A DNA stretch of 32,276 bases. It comes from Kocuria sp. Lineage in GTDB: Bacteria > Actinomycetota > Actinomycetes > Actinomycetales > Micrococcaceae. Below, piece by piece: positions 15,851 through 23,318 of the stretch (position 1 is its first letter; each line of letters starts with the position of its first letter). The stretch covers positions 1 through 32,276 of the forward strand of contig JAPSHS010000012.1 in the NCBI GenBank assembly GCA_031179495.1, read 5' to 3'. The translations under genes and the position numbers were made by a program. Below the pieces are notes generated by a model. That model was given only the letters and a program-made list of their open reading frames with translations, ran no database searches and was not told the origin of the DNA.

Positions 15851-15856
15851 GGGGGC

Positions 15857-16990
15857 ATGACCCACCGCACCGCCCCGTGGGGCCCGGGCCCCCTCGACCA
15901 CCACCGCCCGGAGCCGGCTCCTCGCGTCCTGCCGTACCACCGCCTGGCCCACGCCGATCCCGAGCACCGGTGGTGGAAGCCCCTCGTGGAGCTGCTGCTC
16001 TTCGGCGCCTTCTACCTGGTGCTGGCGATCGTCTTCGGCGTCGTGTGGGCCGTCGGCCTCATGGCCGTGCGCGGCGAGGAGGCCATGGGCGAGATCGTCC
16101 TGGACGCCACGGCCCTGGAGATCATGGACCCGGCGGTCTTCCTCATGCTGTTCTTCTCCCTGGTCCTCATGATCCCCGCCCTCCTGGCGGCCCGGGCGAT
16201 CACGGGTCCCCGCCCGATCGGGCTGCTGCTGTCGGTGACCGGGCGGCTGCGCTGGGACTTCCTGGCCCGGTGCCTGCTCGTGGCCCTGGGGATCTACGCG
16301 CTCGGCCACACGGCCGCGCTCCTGCTGGAGCTCGCGGCGTTCGGGACGCTGCCGCCGCCGCAGCCCGTGGACGGCTTCTGGTGGCTGATGGCGATGATCG
16401 TGCTGGTGGTGCCGCTGCAGTCCGCGGCGGAGGAGCTCGTCTTCCGGGGCTACCTGCTCCAGAGCGTCGGCCGCTGGCTGCGCCGGCCCGTGTTCGCCGT
16501 CCTGCTGCCGGTGCCCCTGTTCACGTTCGGTCACCTGTACGACGCCTGGGGCCTGCTGGCCGTGGCCTTCATGGCCGTCGTCGCGGGCTGGCTGACCTGG
16601 CGCACGGGAGGACTCGAGGCCGCGATCGCGCTGCACGTGGTCAACAACGTGGTGGCCACGCTGTTCGGGGCCTTCGGCCTGTCCGATCCGGACGCCCAGG
16701 AGTCCACGTGGGTGGCTCTCGCGCTCTCGGCGGCCATGCAGCTCGTCTTCGCATGGCTCGCGGTCCGCATCGCCGGCGGGCGCGGCGTGGCCGTGACGCG
16801 GACCGTGCACCCGCCGCTCCCGGCCGTGCCCGGCGGACCGGCGTGGGCCGCGCCCGCGGGCGGTCCCGGCGGGCGGATGCGGGCCGCCCCAGTTCCCGGA
16901 CCCGAGGACTGGGTGTGCCCCGGCCCGCCCGCCTGCCCCGGCCACTGGGCCGGCCGCGCGTCCGGGCCCGCGCCGCAGCGCCTTCCGTAG
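15857..16990 (+). CDS. CPBP family intramembrane metalloprotease with a Cys/His tail
   Basis: A 377-residue polytopic protein of the CPBP (Abi/Rce1-like) family. The catalytic motif AAEELVFRGYLL has Glu192-Glu193 and Arg197. The second motif (LFTFGHLYDAWG) and third motif (LHVVNNVVATLFG) supply the His and His/Asn residues expected for this glutamate protease-like fold. There are about seven or eight hydrophobic segments between residues 45 and 310. The last 65 residues are cytoplasmic-type, Gly/Pro-rich, and contain VCPGPPACPGHWAG. Family members process prenylated proteins or act in bacteriocin immunity and stress; the substrate here is unknown. Its TAG stop forms part of the next gene's -10. 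Confidence 0.9.
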   Translation: MTHRTAPWGPGPLDHHRPEPAPRVLPYHRLAHADPEHRWWKPLVELLLFGAFYLVLAIVFGVVWAVGLMAVRGEEAMGEIVLDATALEIMDPAVFLMLFFSLVLMIPALLAARAITGPRPIGLLLSVTGRLRWDFLARCLLVALGIYALGHTAALLLELAAFGTLPPPQPVDGFWWLMAMIVLVVPLQSAAEELVFRGYLLQSVGRWLRRPVFAVLLPVPLFTFGHLYDAWGLLAVAFMAVVAGWLTWRTGGLEAAIALHVVNNVVATLFGAFGLSDPDAQESTWVALALSAAMQLVFAWLAVRIAGGRGVAVTRTVHPPLPAVPGGPAWAAPAGGPGGRMRAAPVPGPEDWVCPGPPACPGHWAGRASGPAPQRLP

Positions 16991-16993
16991 ACT
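16988..16993 (+). promoter_or_regulatory. Candidate leaderless -10 for the M18 aminopeptidase, overlapping the CPBP stop codon
   Basis: TAGACT, then GGCGGC, then ATG at 17000. The first three bases of the element are the TAG stop of the preceding gene. Confidence 0.5.
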
Positions 16994-16999
16994 GGCGGC

Positions 17000-18313
17000 A
17001 TGGAGTCCCGTCCCGCCGCCCTGTCCGCCGTCGAGGCCCTCGGCCGCTACGTGCTGGAGTCGCCGAGCTCCTACCACGCGGCGCACGCCGCGGCCGCACG
17101 GCTGGAGGGGGCCGGTTTCGCCCGCCTCGACGAGGCCCGGGACTGGGCCGGCACCGGCGTGCGCGGGCGGCGGTACGTGCTCCGCGACGGTGCCCTGATC
17201 GCCTGGGTGGCGCCCGCGCAGGTTCCGCCGGCGGCGGGCTTCCGGATCCTCGGCGCGCACACCGACTCGCCGGGCTTCAAGCTCAAGCCCCGCCCCACCA
17301 GCACGTCCCACACCTGGTACCAGGCGGGCGTGGAGGTCTACGGAGGCCCGCTGCTGAACTCGTGGCTGGACCGCGAGCTGCGGCTGGCCGGACGGCTCGT
17401 GCTCCGCGGCGGCGACGGCGCCCCCGTCGAACGCCTCACCGCGACCGGGCCGGTGGCGCGGATCCCGCAGCTGGCCATCCACCTGGACCGCGAGGCCAAC
17501 AAGGGGCTGCAGCTCGACCGGCAGCAGCACGTCCAGCCGGTGTGGGGCGTGGGGGAGCCGGAGGACGCCGACGTCCTCGCGCTGCTGGCCGAGCACGCCG
17601 AGGGCGGGCCCGTGGACCCGGCGCGGATCCTCGGCTACGACATCGTGCTGGCCGACGCCCAGCCGCCCGCCGTGTTCGGGCACCGCGGCGACCTCTTCGC
17701 CTCCGGGCGGCTGGACAACCTGTCCTCCGTGCACGCCGGGCTGAGCGCCCTGCTCCGGGAGGCCGAGACCCTCGAGGCGGGCCGGCACATCGCGGTGCTC
17801 GCCGCGTTCGACCACGAGGAGATCGGCTCCGGCACCCGTTCGGGCGCCGCCGGCCCGTTCCTCGAGGACGTGCTCGTGCGCGTCGGCGAGGCCCTGGGCC
17901 GCACCGCCGCCGAGCACCGCCGCGCCCTGGCCGGGTCCGTGTGCCTGTCCGCCGACGCCGGGCACCTCGTGCACCCCAACTACCAGGGCCACCACGACCC
18001 GGTCAACCGGCCCGTGCCGGGCGCCGGGCCGCTGCTGAAGATCAACGCCGACCAGCGCTACGCCACGGACGCCGTGGGCGCCGGGATCTGGGCCGAGGCC
18101 TGCGAGCGCGCCGGGGTCGGCTACCAGGAGTTCGTCTCCAACAACCGGGTGCCGTGCGGGTCCACGATCGGCCCCATCACCGCCGCCCGGCTCGGCATCC
18201 GCACGATCGACGTCGGCATCGGCCTGCTGTCCATGCACTCGGCCCGGGAGCTGTGCCACGTCGACGACGTCGCGGCGCTCGGCGCCGCCGCCGGGGCCTT
18301 CTACACGGTCTGA
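17000..18313 (+). CDS. M18 family (DAP-type) aminopeptidase
   Basis: A 437-residue cytosolic metallo-aminopeptidase of peptidase family M18, of normal length. Zinc ligands and catalytic residues are visible in ILGAHTDSPGFKLKP, in ASGRLDNLSSVHAGL, in AFDHEEIGSGTRSGA (the Glu-Glu pair) and in LLSMHSARELCH near the end. The segment NYQGHHDPVNRPVPGAGPLLKIN is typical of aspartyl aminopeptidase-like enzymes. They release acidic or neutral N-terminal residues from peptides. The ATG at 17000 has no Shine-Dalgarno and is probably leaderless. A hairpin terminator follows. Confidence 0.94.
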   Translation: MESRPAALSAVEALGRYVLESPSSYHAAHAAAARLEGAGFARLDEARDWAGTGVRGRRYVLRDGALIAWVAPAQVPPAAGFRILGAHTDSPGFKLKPRPTSTSHTWYQAGVEVYGGPLLNSWLDRELRLAGRLVLRGGDGAPVERLTATGPVARIPQLAIHLDREANKGLQLDRQQHVQPVWGVGEPEDADVLALLAEHAEGGPVDPARILGYDIVLADAQPPAVFGHRGDLFASGRLDNLSSVHAGLSALLREAETLEAGRHIAVLAAFDHEEIGSGTRSGAAGPFLEDVLVRVGEALGRTAAEHRRALAGSVCLSADAGHLVHPNYQGHHDPVNRPVPGAGPLLKINADQRYATDAVGAGIWAEACERAGVGYQEFVSNNRVPCGSTIGPITAARLGIRTIDVGIGLLSMHSARELCHVDDVAALGAAAGAFYTV

Positions 18314-18343
18314 GGCGCGCCGCCCGGGGCGGCGCCCGGGAAC

Positions 18344-18383
18344 GCACCGGGGGCCGTGCCCGGGCGGGCACGGCCCCCGGTGC
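18344..18383. terminator. Strong bidirectional hairpin terminator
   Basis: An uninterrupted 19-bp inverted repeat (18344-18362 with 18365-18383) with a two-base centre lies between the convergent M18 gene and gap. In RNA the loop would open to four or more bases. There is no T-tract. Confidence 0.85.
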
Positions 18384-18404
18384 CGGGAGGCGTCCAGGAA
18401 CGGA

Positions 18405-19856
18405 TCAGCTGGACAGCGCCCCCACGGACACCCGCTCGGCCGGGAACTGGGGCATGGCGATGTCGGCCATCCGGGCGAGCACGCGCACCACCTGGCAGGA
18501 GTAGCCGAACTCGTTGTCGTACCAGACGTAGAGCACCAGCGAGCTGCCGTTGACGATCGTCGCCAGGCCGTCCACGATGCCCGCGCGGCGGGAGCCGACG
18601 AAGTCGGTGGACACGACCTCCGGGGAGTCGGTGTAGTCGATCTGCTTGCGCAGGGACGAGTTCAGCGAGATGTCCTTCAGGTACTGGTTCACCGCGTCCG
18701 CGGACTCGGGGGCGTCCTCGAGCTGGAGGTTGAGGATCGCCATGGACACGTCCGGGGTGGGGACGCGGATGGCGTTGCCGGTCAGCTTCCCCGCCATCTC
18801 CGGCAGGGCCTTGGCCACGGCCTTCGCGGCGCCGGTCTCGGTGATGACCATGTTGAGGGCGGCGGAGCGGCCGCGGCGGTCGCCCTTGTGCCAGTTGTCG
18901 ATGAGGTTCTGGTCGTTGGTGTACGAGTGCACCGTCTCGACGTGACCCTGCTTGATGCCGTACTTGTCGTTGACCACCTTCACCACCGGGGTGATCGCGT
19001 TGGTGGTGCAGGACGCGGCGGACAGGATGGTGTCCTCGGGGGCGATCACGTCGTCGTTGACGCCGCACACGATGTTCTTCAGCTCGCCCTTGCCGGGCGC
19101 GGTGAGCAGGACCTTGGCCACGCCCTTGGACTGCAGGTGCTTGGACAGGCCCGCCTCGTCACGCCAGACCCCCGTGTTGTCCACGACGATCGCGTTGTCG
19201 ATGCCGTGCTCGGTGTAGTCGATCTCCGAGGGGTCGTTCGCGTAGATGAACTTGATCGCCACGCCGTTGGCGGTGATGACGTCGTTCTCCTCGTCGACGT
19301 GGATCGTCCCGTCGAACTTCCCGTGCACCGAGTCCCGGCGCAGCAGCGAGGCGCGCTTGACCAGGTCGTTGCCCGGCTTCCGGCGCACCACGACGGCGCG
19401 CAGGTTCAGGCCGGTGCCGTCGTTGCGGTTGATGAGGATGCGGGCGAGCAGGCGGCCGATGCGGCCGAACCCGTAGAGGACCACGTCCTGGGTCTCCGGG
19501 AAGTTCTGCGCCTTGCGGTCCACGACCGGGGCGAGCTCCTCGCGCAGGAACGTCTCGAGGTCCTGGTCCGAGTGCTGGGCGAGCCGGTTGAGCTTGCCGA
19601 GGTCCACCGCGCAGGTCCCGAGGTCCAGCCCGGCCATGGCCTCGAGCAGGCGGGTCGTGTCCTCGAGGGGGAGCTCCTGGCCGTCGATGCGGCGGGCGAA
19701 GCGGTGCGCCTTGACGATCTGGGTGACGGACTTGTGCACCAGGGAGCGACCGTAGACCGTCGGCACGACCTTGTTCTCACGGTGCAGGCGGCCCACGAGG
19801 GGAACCATGAGCTCGGCGAGGGCCTCGCGGTCGGACCAGCTTTCGGGAGTGCTCAA
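18405..19856 (-). CDS. gap: Glyceraldehyde-3-phosphate dehydrogenase, long form with N-terminal extension
   Basis: A 483-residue GAPDH. About 125 residues precede the Rossmann domain, which starts at VVLYGFGRIGRLLARIL, so the enzyme is about 150 residues longer than classical GAPDH. Active-site Cys283 lies in SAASCTTNAITPV; the adjacent TVHSYTNDQNLIDN, the substrate-phosphate region TGAAKAV and WYDNEFGYS are all present. This long type is known in Micrococcaceae and some proteobacteria next to a standard gap gene; its direction (glycolytic or gluconeogenic) cannot be read. The start is a TTG at 19856, with GAGGAAGAGAG upstream, after a leader of about 105 bases. It faces the M18 gene across a strong terminator. 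Confidence 0.93.
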   Translation of the reverse strand: MSTPESWSDREALAELMVPLVGRLHRENKVVPTVYGRSLVHKSVTQIVKAHRFARRIDGQELPLEDTTRLLEAMAGLDLGTCAVDLGKLNRLAQHSDQDLETFLREELAPVVDRKAQNFPETQDVVLYGFGRIGRLLARILINRNDGTGLNLRAVVVRRKPGNDLVKRASLLRRDSVHGKFDGTIHVDEENDVITANGVAIKFIYANDPSEIDYTEHGIDNAIVVDNTGVWRDEAGLSKHLQSKGVAKVLLTAPGKGELKNIVCGVNDDVIAPEDTILSAASCTTNAITPVVKVVNDKYGIKQGHVETVHSYTNDQNLIDNWHKGDRRGRSAALNMVITETGAAKAVAKALPEMAGKLTGNAIRVPTPDVSMAILNLQLEDAPESADAVNQYLKDISLNSSLRKQIDYTDSPEVVSTDFVGSRRAGIVDGLATIVNGSSLVLYVWYDNEFGYSCQVVRVLARMADIAMPQFPAERVSVGALSS

Positions 19857-19967
19857 GAATGACTCTCTTCCTCGGCCGGGGACGTCATCGTGTCCGGCCG
19901 TGACGTGCCGCGCCTCGTTGCGCGATCGGATGCGCGCCGCTGCGGTTCGCGCAGGGTGCCGCCGTCC

Positions 19968-19973
19968 ATTCTA
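19968..19973 (-). promoter_or_regulatory. Candidate -10 for gap
   Basis: TAGAAT on the minus strand, about 112 bases upstream of the TTG, is the best -10 match in the divergent spacer. It implies a 5' leader of about 105 bases for gap. The matching -35 is unclear. Confidence 0.45.
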
Positions 19974-20045
19974 AGGGCACCGGAGTGCCCGGCGGCGGCT
20001 GCGTTACGCGCCTCGGGGCGCCGGACCGGCGGGAACCGCGGGTGC

Positions 20046-20051
20046 TACCGT
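20046..20051 (+). promoter_or_regulatory. Candidate leaderless -10 for the PfkB kinase
   Basis: TACCGT, then GAGGGC, then ATG at 20058. GAGGG is too close to the ATG to be a normal ribosome-binding site, so leaderless transcription is more likely. Confidence 0.5.
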
Positions 20052-20057
20052 GAGGGC

Positions 20058-20987
20058 ATGCTGACGGTCATCGGTGAGGCGCTCGTTGATGTGGTTTCGA
20101 AGCACGGGCAGGAGCCCCGCGCGCACGCCGGGGGGAGCCCCATGAACGTCGCCGTGGGCCTGGCGCGGCTGGGGCACCGGGTCCAGTTCCTCGGCCGCTA
20201 CGGCGGGGACGCGTACGGCGCCCAGGTCGAGGCCCACCTGCGGGACAACGGCGTGCTCCTGCCGTTCGAGGCCGACACCCGGCCCACCTCCGTGGCGGAG
20301 GCGGTCATCGGGGACGACGGCGCCGCGACCTACGACTTCCAGCTGGACTGGTCCCTGGACCTCACGGACGAGCAGCTGGGCGAGCTGCTCCGGGACACCA
20401 CCCTGCTGCACGTGGGGTCGATCGGCGCGATGCTCGAGCCCGGCGCCTCGAAGGTGCTGCACGCCGTGGAGCAGGCCCAGCGCACCGCCCTCGTCTCGTA
20501 CGACCCGAACTGCCGGCCGTCCATCATCCCCGACTCCTCGGGGGCCCGGGCGCGCGCGGAGCAGCTCGTGGCCCTCGCCGACGTCGTGAAGGCCTCGGAC
20601 GAGGACCTCCTGTGGCTCTACCCCCACCGCAGCGTCGAGGAGAGCGCCGCCGCCTGGCTCCGGGCCGGCGCGGAGCTCGTCGTCGTCACGCGGGGCCCGC
20701 TGGGGCCCTGGGCCCGCACCCGCGCCACCGGCCCGCGCGGTGTGGAGGTGCCCGCCGCCCGCGCCGAGGTCGTGGACACCGTGGGTGCCGGCGACTCGTT
20801 CATGGCCGCCCTGCTCGCCTGGCTCACCGACCACGGCTGCACCGGTGCGCAGGCCCGCGAGCGGCTCGACGACCTCGACGCCGAGCGGGTGGGCGAGCTG
20901 CTGCGCTACGCCGCCTCGGCGGCGGGTGTCACGGTCTCGCGCGCCGGCGCCGACCTGCCCCGCACGGACGAGCTGCCCCCGTCCTGA
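20058..20987 (+). CDS. PfkB family carbohydrate kinase, fructokinase-like
   Basis: A 309-residue ribokinase/PfkB family sugar kinase. The N-terminal LTVIGEALVDVV, the substrate-binding GGSPMNVAVGLARLG (PfkB signature 1 region) and the C-terminal DTVGAGDSFMAALLAWL, with catalytic base Asp246 in the anion-hole motif, are all clear. Fructokinase is the most likely activity given the GGSPxNVA motif, but other sugars cannot be excluded. It is the first of five codirectional genes with gaps of 31, 10, 10 and 39 bases. It is divergent from gap, which would fit a role in sugar metabolism (inference). Confidence 0.9.
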   Translation: MLTVIGEALVDVVSKHGQEPRAHAGGSPMNVAVGLARLGHRVQFLGRYGGDAYGAQVEAHLRDNGVLLPFEADTRPTSVAEAVIGDDGAATYDFQLDWSLDLTDEQLGELLRDTTLLHVGSIGAMLEPGASKVLHAVEQAQRTALVSYDPNCRPSIIPDSSGARARAEQLVALADVVKASDEDLLWLYPHRSVEESAAAWLRAGAELVVVTRGPLGPWARTRATGPRGVEVPAARAEVVDTVGAGDSFMAALLAWLTDHGCTGAQARERLDDLDAERVGELLRYAASAAGVTVSRAGADLPRTDELPPS

Positions 20988-21018
20988 ACTTCCCCACCCC
21001 CGACCGGAAGGAGCCTCC

Positions 21019-21540
21019 GTGCTCGACCGCGAACCGTACGCCGACCTCCCCGACCTGCCCCGCTTCGACCTGACCTCCGAGGACGTCGCCGACGGCGGAC
21101 CCCTCGCCCGGGCGCAGCTCTCGGGCGTCATGGGCGCCGGCGGTGACGACGTGTCCCCCCAGCTGAGCTGGTCCGGGGCCCCGGAGGGCACGAAGAGCTA
21201 CGTGGTCACGGTCTTCGACCCGGACGCGCCCACCCCCAGCGGCTTCTGGCACTGGTGCCTGTCCAACATCCCGGCCGGCGTCACCTCCCTCGAGCGGGGC
21301 GCGGCGTCGGACCCGCCCGCGGGTGCCGTGCGCCACCGCAACGACGGCGGCACGGACGAGTACATCGGGGCCGCCCCGCCGCCCGGCCACGGGACGCACC
21401 GCTACATCGTGTGCGTGACCGCGGTGGACGTGGAGGAGCTGGAGGTGGGCCCGGACGACAGCCCGGCCACGGTGAACTTCCAGCTGTTCTTCCACGGCCT
21501 GGGCCGCGCGCTGCTGACCGGGACGCACGAGGAGCAGTGA
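21019..21540 (+). CDS. YbhB/YbcL (PEBP, Raf kinase inhibitor-like) family protein
   Basis: A 173-residue bacterial phosphatidylethanolamine-binding-protein homologue. The hallmark segments are VTVFDPDAPTPSGFWHWCLSNIPAG (the D-x-D-x-P and HW motifs that form the ligand pocket) and GTHRYIVCVTAVD. Known members bind small phosphates or have unclear roles. The start is a GTG at 21019, preceded by AAGGAG seven bases upstream. It sits 31 bases after the kinase gene and ten bases before the HAD gene. Confidence 0.93.
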   Translation: MLDREPYADLPDLPRFDLTSEDVADGGPLARAQLSGVMGAGGDDVSPQLSWSGAPEGTKSYVVTVFDPDAPTPSGFWHWCLSNIPAGVTSLERGAASDPPAGAVRHRNDGGTDEYIGAAPPPGHGTHRYIVCVTAVDVEELEVGPDDSPATVNFQLFFHGLGRALLTGTHEEQ

Positions 21541-21550
21541 TCCCCGCTCC

Positions 21551-22444
21551 GTGACCCCGCCCCTGGAGGTGCCCGGCGACAGGGCGCCGGTCAAGCTGAT
21601 CGCCAGCGACCTGGACGGCACGGTCCTGGGGCACGACTTCCGCATCCGCCCGCGCACCGTCGAGGCGATCGGGGCGGCCCAGGAGCGCGGTCTGCACGTG
21701 GTGTTCGTGACGGGCCGGCCCATGCGCTGGCTCGACCCCCTGCGCGAGCAGCTGCGCGAGCAGCTGGCGCACCAGGGCGTGGTGATCTGCTCCAACGGCG
21801 CGGTGGTCTACGACCTCACCGCGGACCTCGTCGTGGAGTCCAGCCTCTTCCCCGCGCGGGACGCCTTCGCGGTCATGGAGGAGGTGGCGGCGCACCATCC
21901 CGGCACGCTGTTCGCCGCCGAGACCCTGGAGGGCGTCTACACCGACCACGGGTGGGCGCGCACCGACCGGATGGAGATCGGCGCTCCGCGGGTCGGCCCG
22001 CTGCGCGAGCGCGTGCCCGCGGGGACGGGCCTGGTGAAGTTCCTCGCCAAGCTGGACTCCGCCGACCCGCAGGAGTACTTCCGGGCCCTCACCGACCTCG
22101 TGGCCGGGCGGCTGTCCGTCACGCACTCGGTGGCGGCCGCACCGCTCGTGGAGATGGGGCAGAAGGGGCTGACGAAGGCCCGCACCCTCGAGCAGTACGC
22201 GGCCGAGCGCGGGATCCGGCCGCAGGAGGTCATGGCCTTCGGCGACATGCCCAACGACCTCGAGATGCTGACCTGGGCCGGCCACGGCTACGCGATGGCG
22301 AGCGGGCACCCCGCGGTGGCACGTGCCGTGGGCCGCACGGCCCCGCCCTTCGAGGAGGACGGCGTGGCGCAGGTGATCGAAGCGCTGCTCCACGGGGGCG
22401 GACCCGGCGCGTCACGCACGGGACATTCCGCTACCGCAGGGTAA
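21551..22444 (+). CDS. Cof-type HAD hydrolase
   Basis: A 297-residue haloacid-dehalogenase superfamily phosphatase of the Cof/IIB subtype. Motif I is ASDLDGTVLG with Asp20 and Asp22; motif II lies near VFVTGRP; the late motif GDMPNDLEML binds magnesium, and a large cap lies between them. The segment AAPLVEMGQKGLTKARTL, with its invariant Lys, is the normal motif III. Substrates of this group are sugar phosphates, flavin precursors or other small phosphate esters. The start is a GTG at 21551. The TAA stop is embedded in the presumed -10 of the following gene. Confidence 0.92.
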   Translation: MTPPLEVPGDRAPVKLIASDLDGTVLGHDFRIRPRTVEAIGAAQERGLHVVFVTGRPMRWLDPLREQLREQLAHQGVVICSNGAVVYDLTADLVVESSLFPARDAFAVMEEVAAHHPGTLFAAETLEGVYTDHGWARTDRMEIGAPRVGPLRERVPAGTGLVKFLAKLDSADPQEYFRALTDLVAGRLSVTHSVAAAPLVEMGQKGLTKARTLEQYAAERGIRPQEVMAFGDMPNDLEMLTWAGHGYAMASGHPAVARAVGRTAPPFEEDGVAQVIEALLHGGGPGASRTGHSATAG

Positions 22445-22448
22445 CAAT
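22443..22448 (+). promoter_or_regulatory. Candidate leaderless -10 for GDPD, overlapping the HAD stop codon
   Basis: TAACAAT (22442-22448), then GAGGGG, then GTG at 22455. The TAA is the stop codon of the HAD gene, so one sequence may serve both roles. The hexamer aligned with the other sites is AACAAT. Confidence 0.4.
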
Positions 22449-22454
22449 GAGGGG

Positions 22455-23279
22455 GTGACTCCTGCACCGCACCGGCGCGGCGCCCCCGCGGCCCTCGCCC
22501 ACCGCGGGTTCTCCCGCGAGGGCGCCGAGAACACGCTCGACGCCTTCCGCGCCGCCCGCGACCTCGGCTACGAGTGGGTCGAGACGGACGTCAACACGAC
22601 CTCCGACGGCGTGGTCCTGTCCTTCCACGACGACACGCTCGACCGCGTGACCGGGCGCAGCGGGGAGGTCTCGAACCTCACCTGGGAACAGATCCGCTCC
22701 GAGCGCGTGGCCGGGGCCGGGTGCATCACCCGGCTGGCCGACCTGCTGACCGAGCTCCCCGAGCTGAAGCTCAACATCGACGTCAAGGACGAGGCGTCCG
22801 TGACCGCCCTGCCGTCGCTGCTCCACGAGCTCGGGGCCGTGGACCGGGTGCGCGTGACGTCCTTCTCCGAGAGCCGGCGCCGGCGCACGCTGCGCCGGCT
22901 CCGCGAGCTCGCCGGGCGGTCCGTGCCCACCTCCTCCGGCAAGGGCGGGATGCGCCTGCTGCTCGTGTGCTCGTGGCTGGGCGGGCCGAGCTGGCGCCTC
23001 GCCCGGCGGGTCGCCGCCCCGTGGATCGAGCCCTTCGACACCGTCCAGATCCCCCGGCGCCACCGGGTGCGCGGCGGGGCCGAGATCGAGCTCGTCACCC
23101 CGCGCTTCCTGGACTTCGCCCACCGGCAGGGCATCCACGTGCACGTGTGGACGGTCAACGACGCCGCGGAGATGGCCGAGCTGCTGGAGCTGGGCGTGGA
23201 CGGGATCGTCACCGACCGGGCCGACCTCCTCGCCGGGCTGCTGGAGCAGTGGGGGCAGTGGCCGCCGTCGGGCGTGTGA
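22455..23279 (+). CDS. Glycerophosphodiester phosphodiesterase
   Basis: A 274-residue GDPD with a TIM-barrel. Catalytic His16 lies in LAHRGFSREGAENT, metal ligands lie in EWVETDVNTTSDGVVLSFHDDTLDRVTG, and VHVWTVNDAAEMAELLELGVDGIVTDRADLL is the typical C-terminal strand-helix. It would hydrolyse glycerophosphodiesters from phospholipids to glycerol-3-phosphate and an alcohol. There is no signal peptide, so it is cytosolic. The start is a GTG at 22455. A small insertion around residues 135-190 is basic (RRRRTLRRLREL). Confidence 0.92.
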   Translation: MTPAPHRRGAPAALAHRGFSREGAENTLDAFRAARDLGYEWVETDVNTTSDGVVLSFHDDTLDRVTGRSGEVSNLTWEQIRSERVAGAGCITRLADLLTELPELKLNIDVKDEASVTALPSLLHELGAVDRVRVTSFSESRRRRTLRRLRELAGRSVPTSSGKGGMRLLLVCSWLGGPSWRLARRVAAPWIEPFDTVQIPRRHRVRGGAEIELVTPRFLDFAHRQGIHVHVWTVNDAAEMAELLELGVDGIVTDRADLLAGLLEQWGQWPPSGV

Positions 23280-23306
23280 GCCGTGGCACGTCCGGGCTCC
23301 GCGTGG

Positions 23307-23312
23307 CAGGGT
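23307..23312 (+). promoter_or_regulatory. Weak candidate leaderless -10 for the HIBCH-like gene
   Basis: CAGGGT, then GGGGCC, then ATG at 23319. The spacing is the same as at the other leaderless candidates, but the first base deviates from TAnnnT. Confidence 0.3.
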
Positions 23313-23318
23313 GGGGCC

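Noticed and set aside
15242..18259. A minus-strand open frame of about 1,000 codons opposite the amidotransferase, CPBP and M18 genes
   Set aside because: The three plus-strand genes have clear family motifs, and the antisense translation is Gln/His/Arg/Pro-rich without any motif. Such long antisense frames are expected in very GC-rich DNA.
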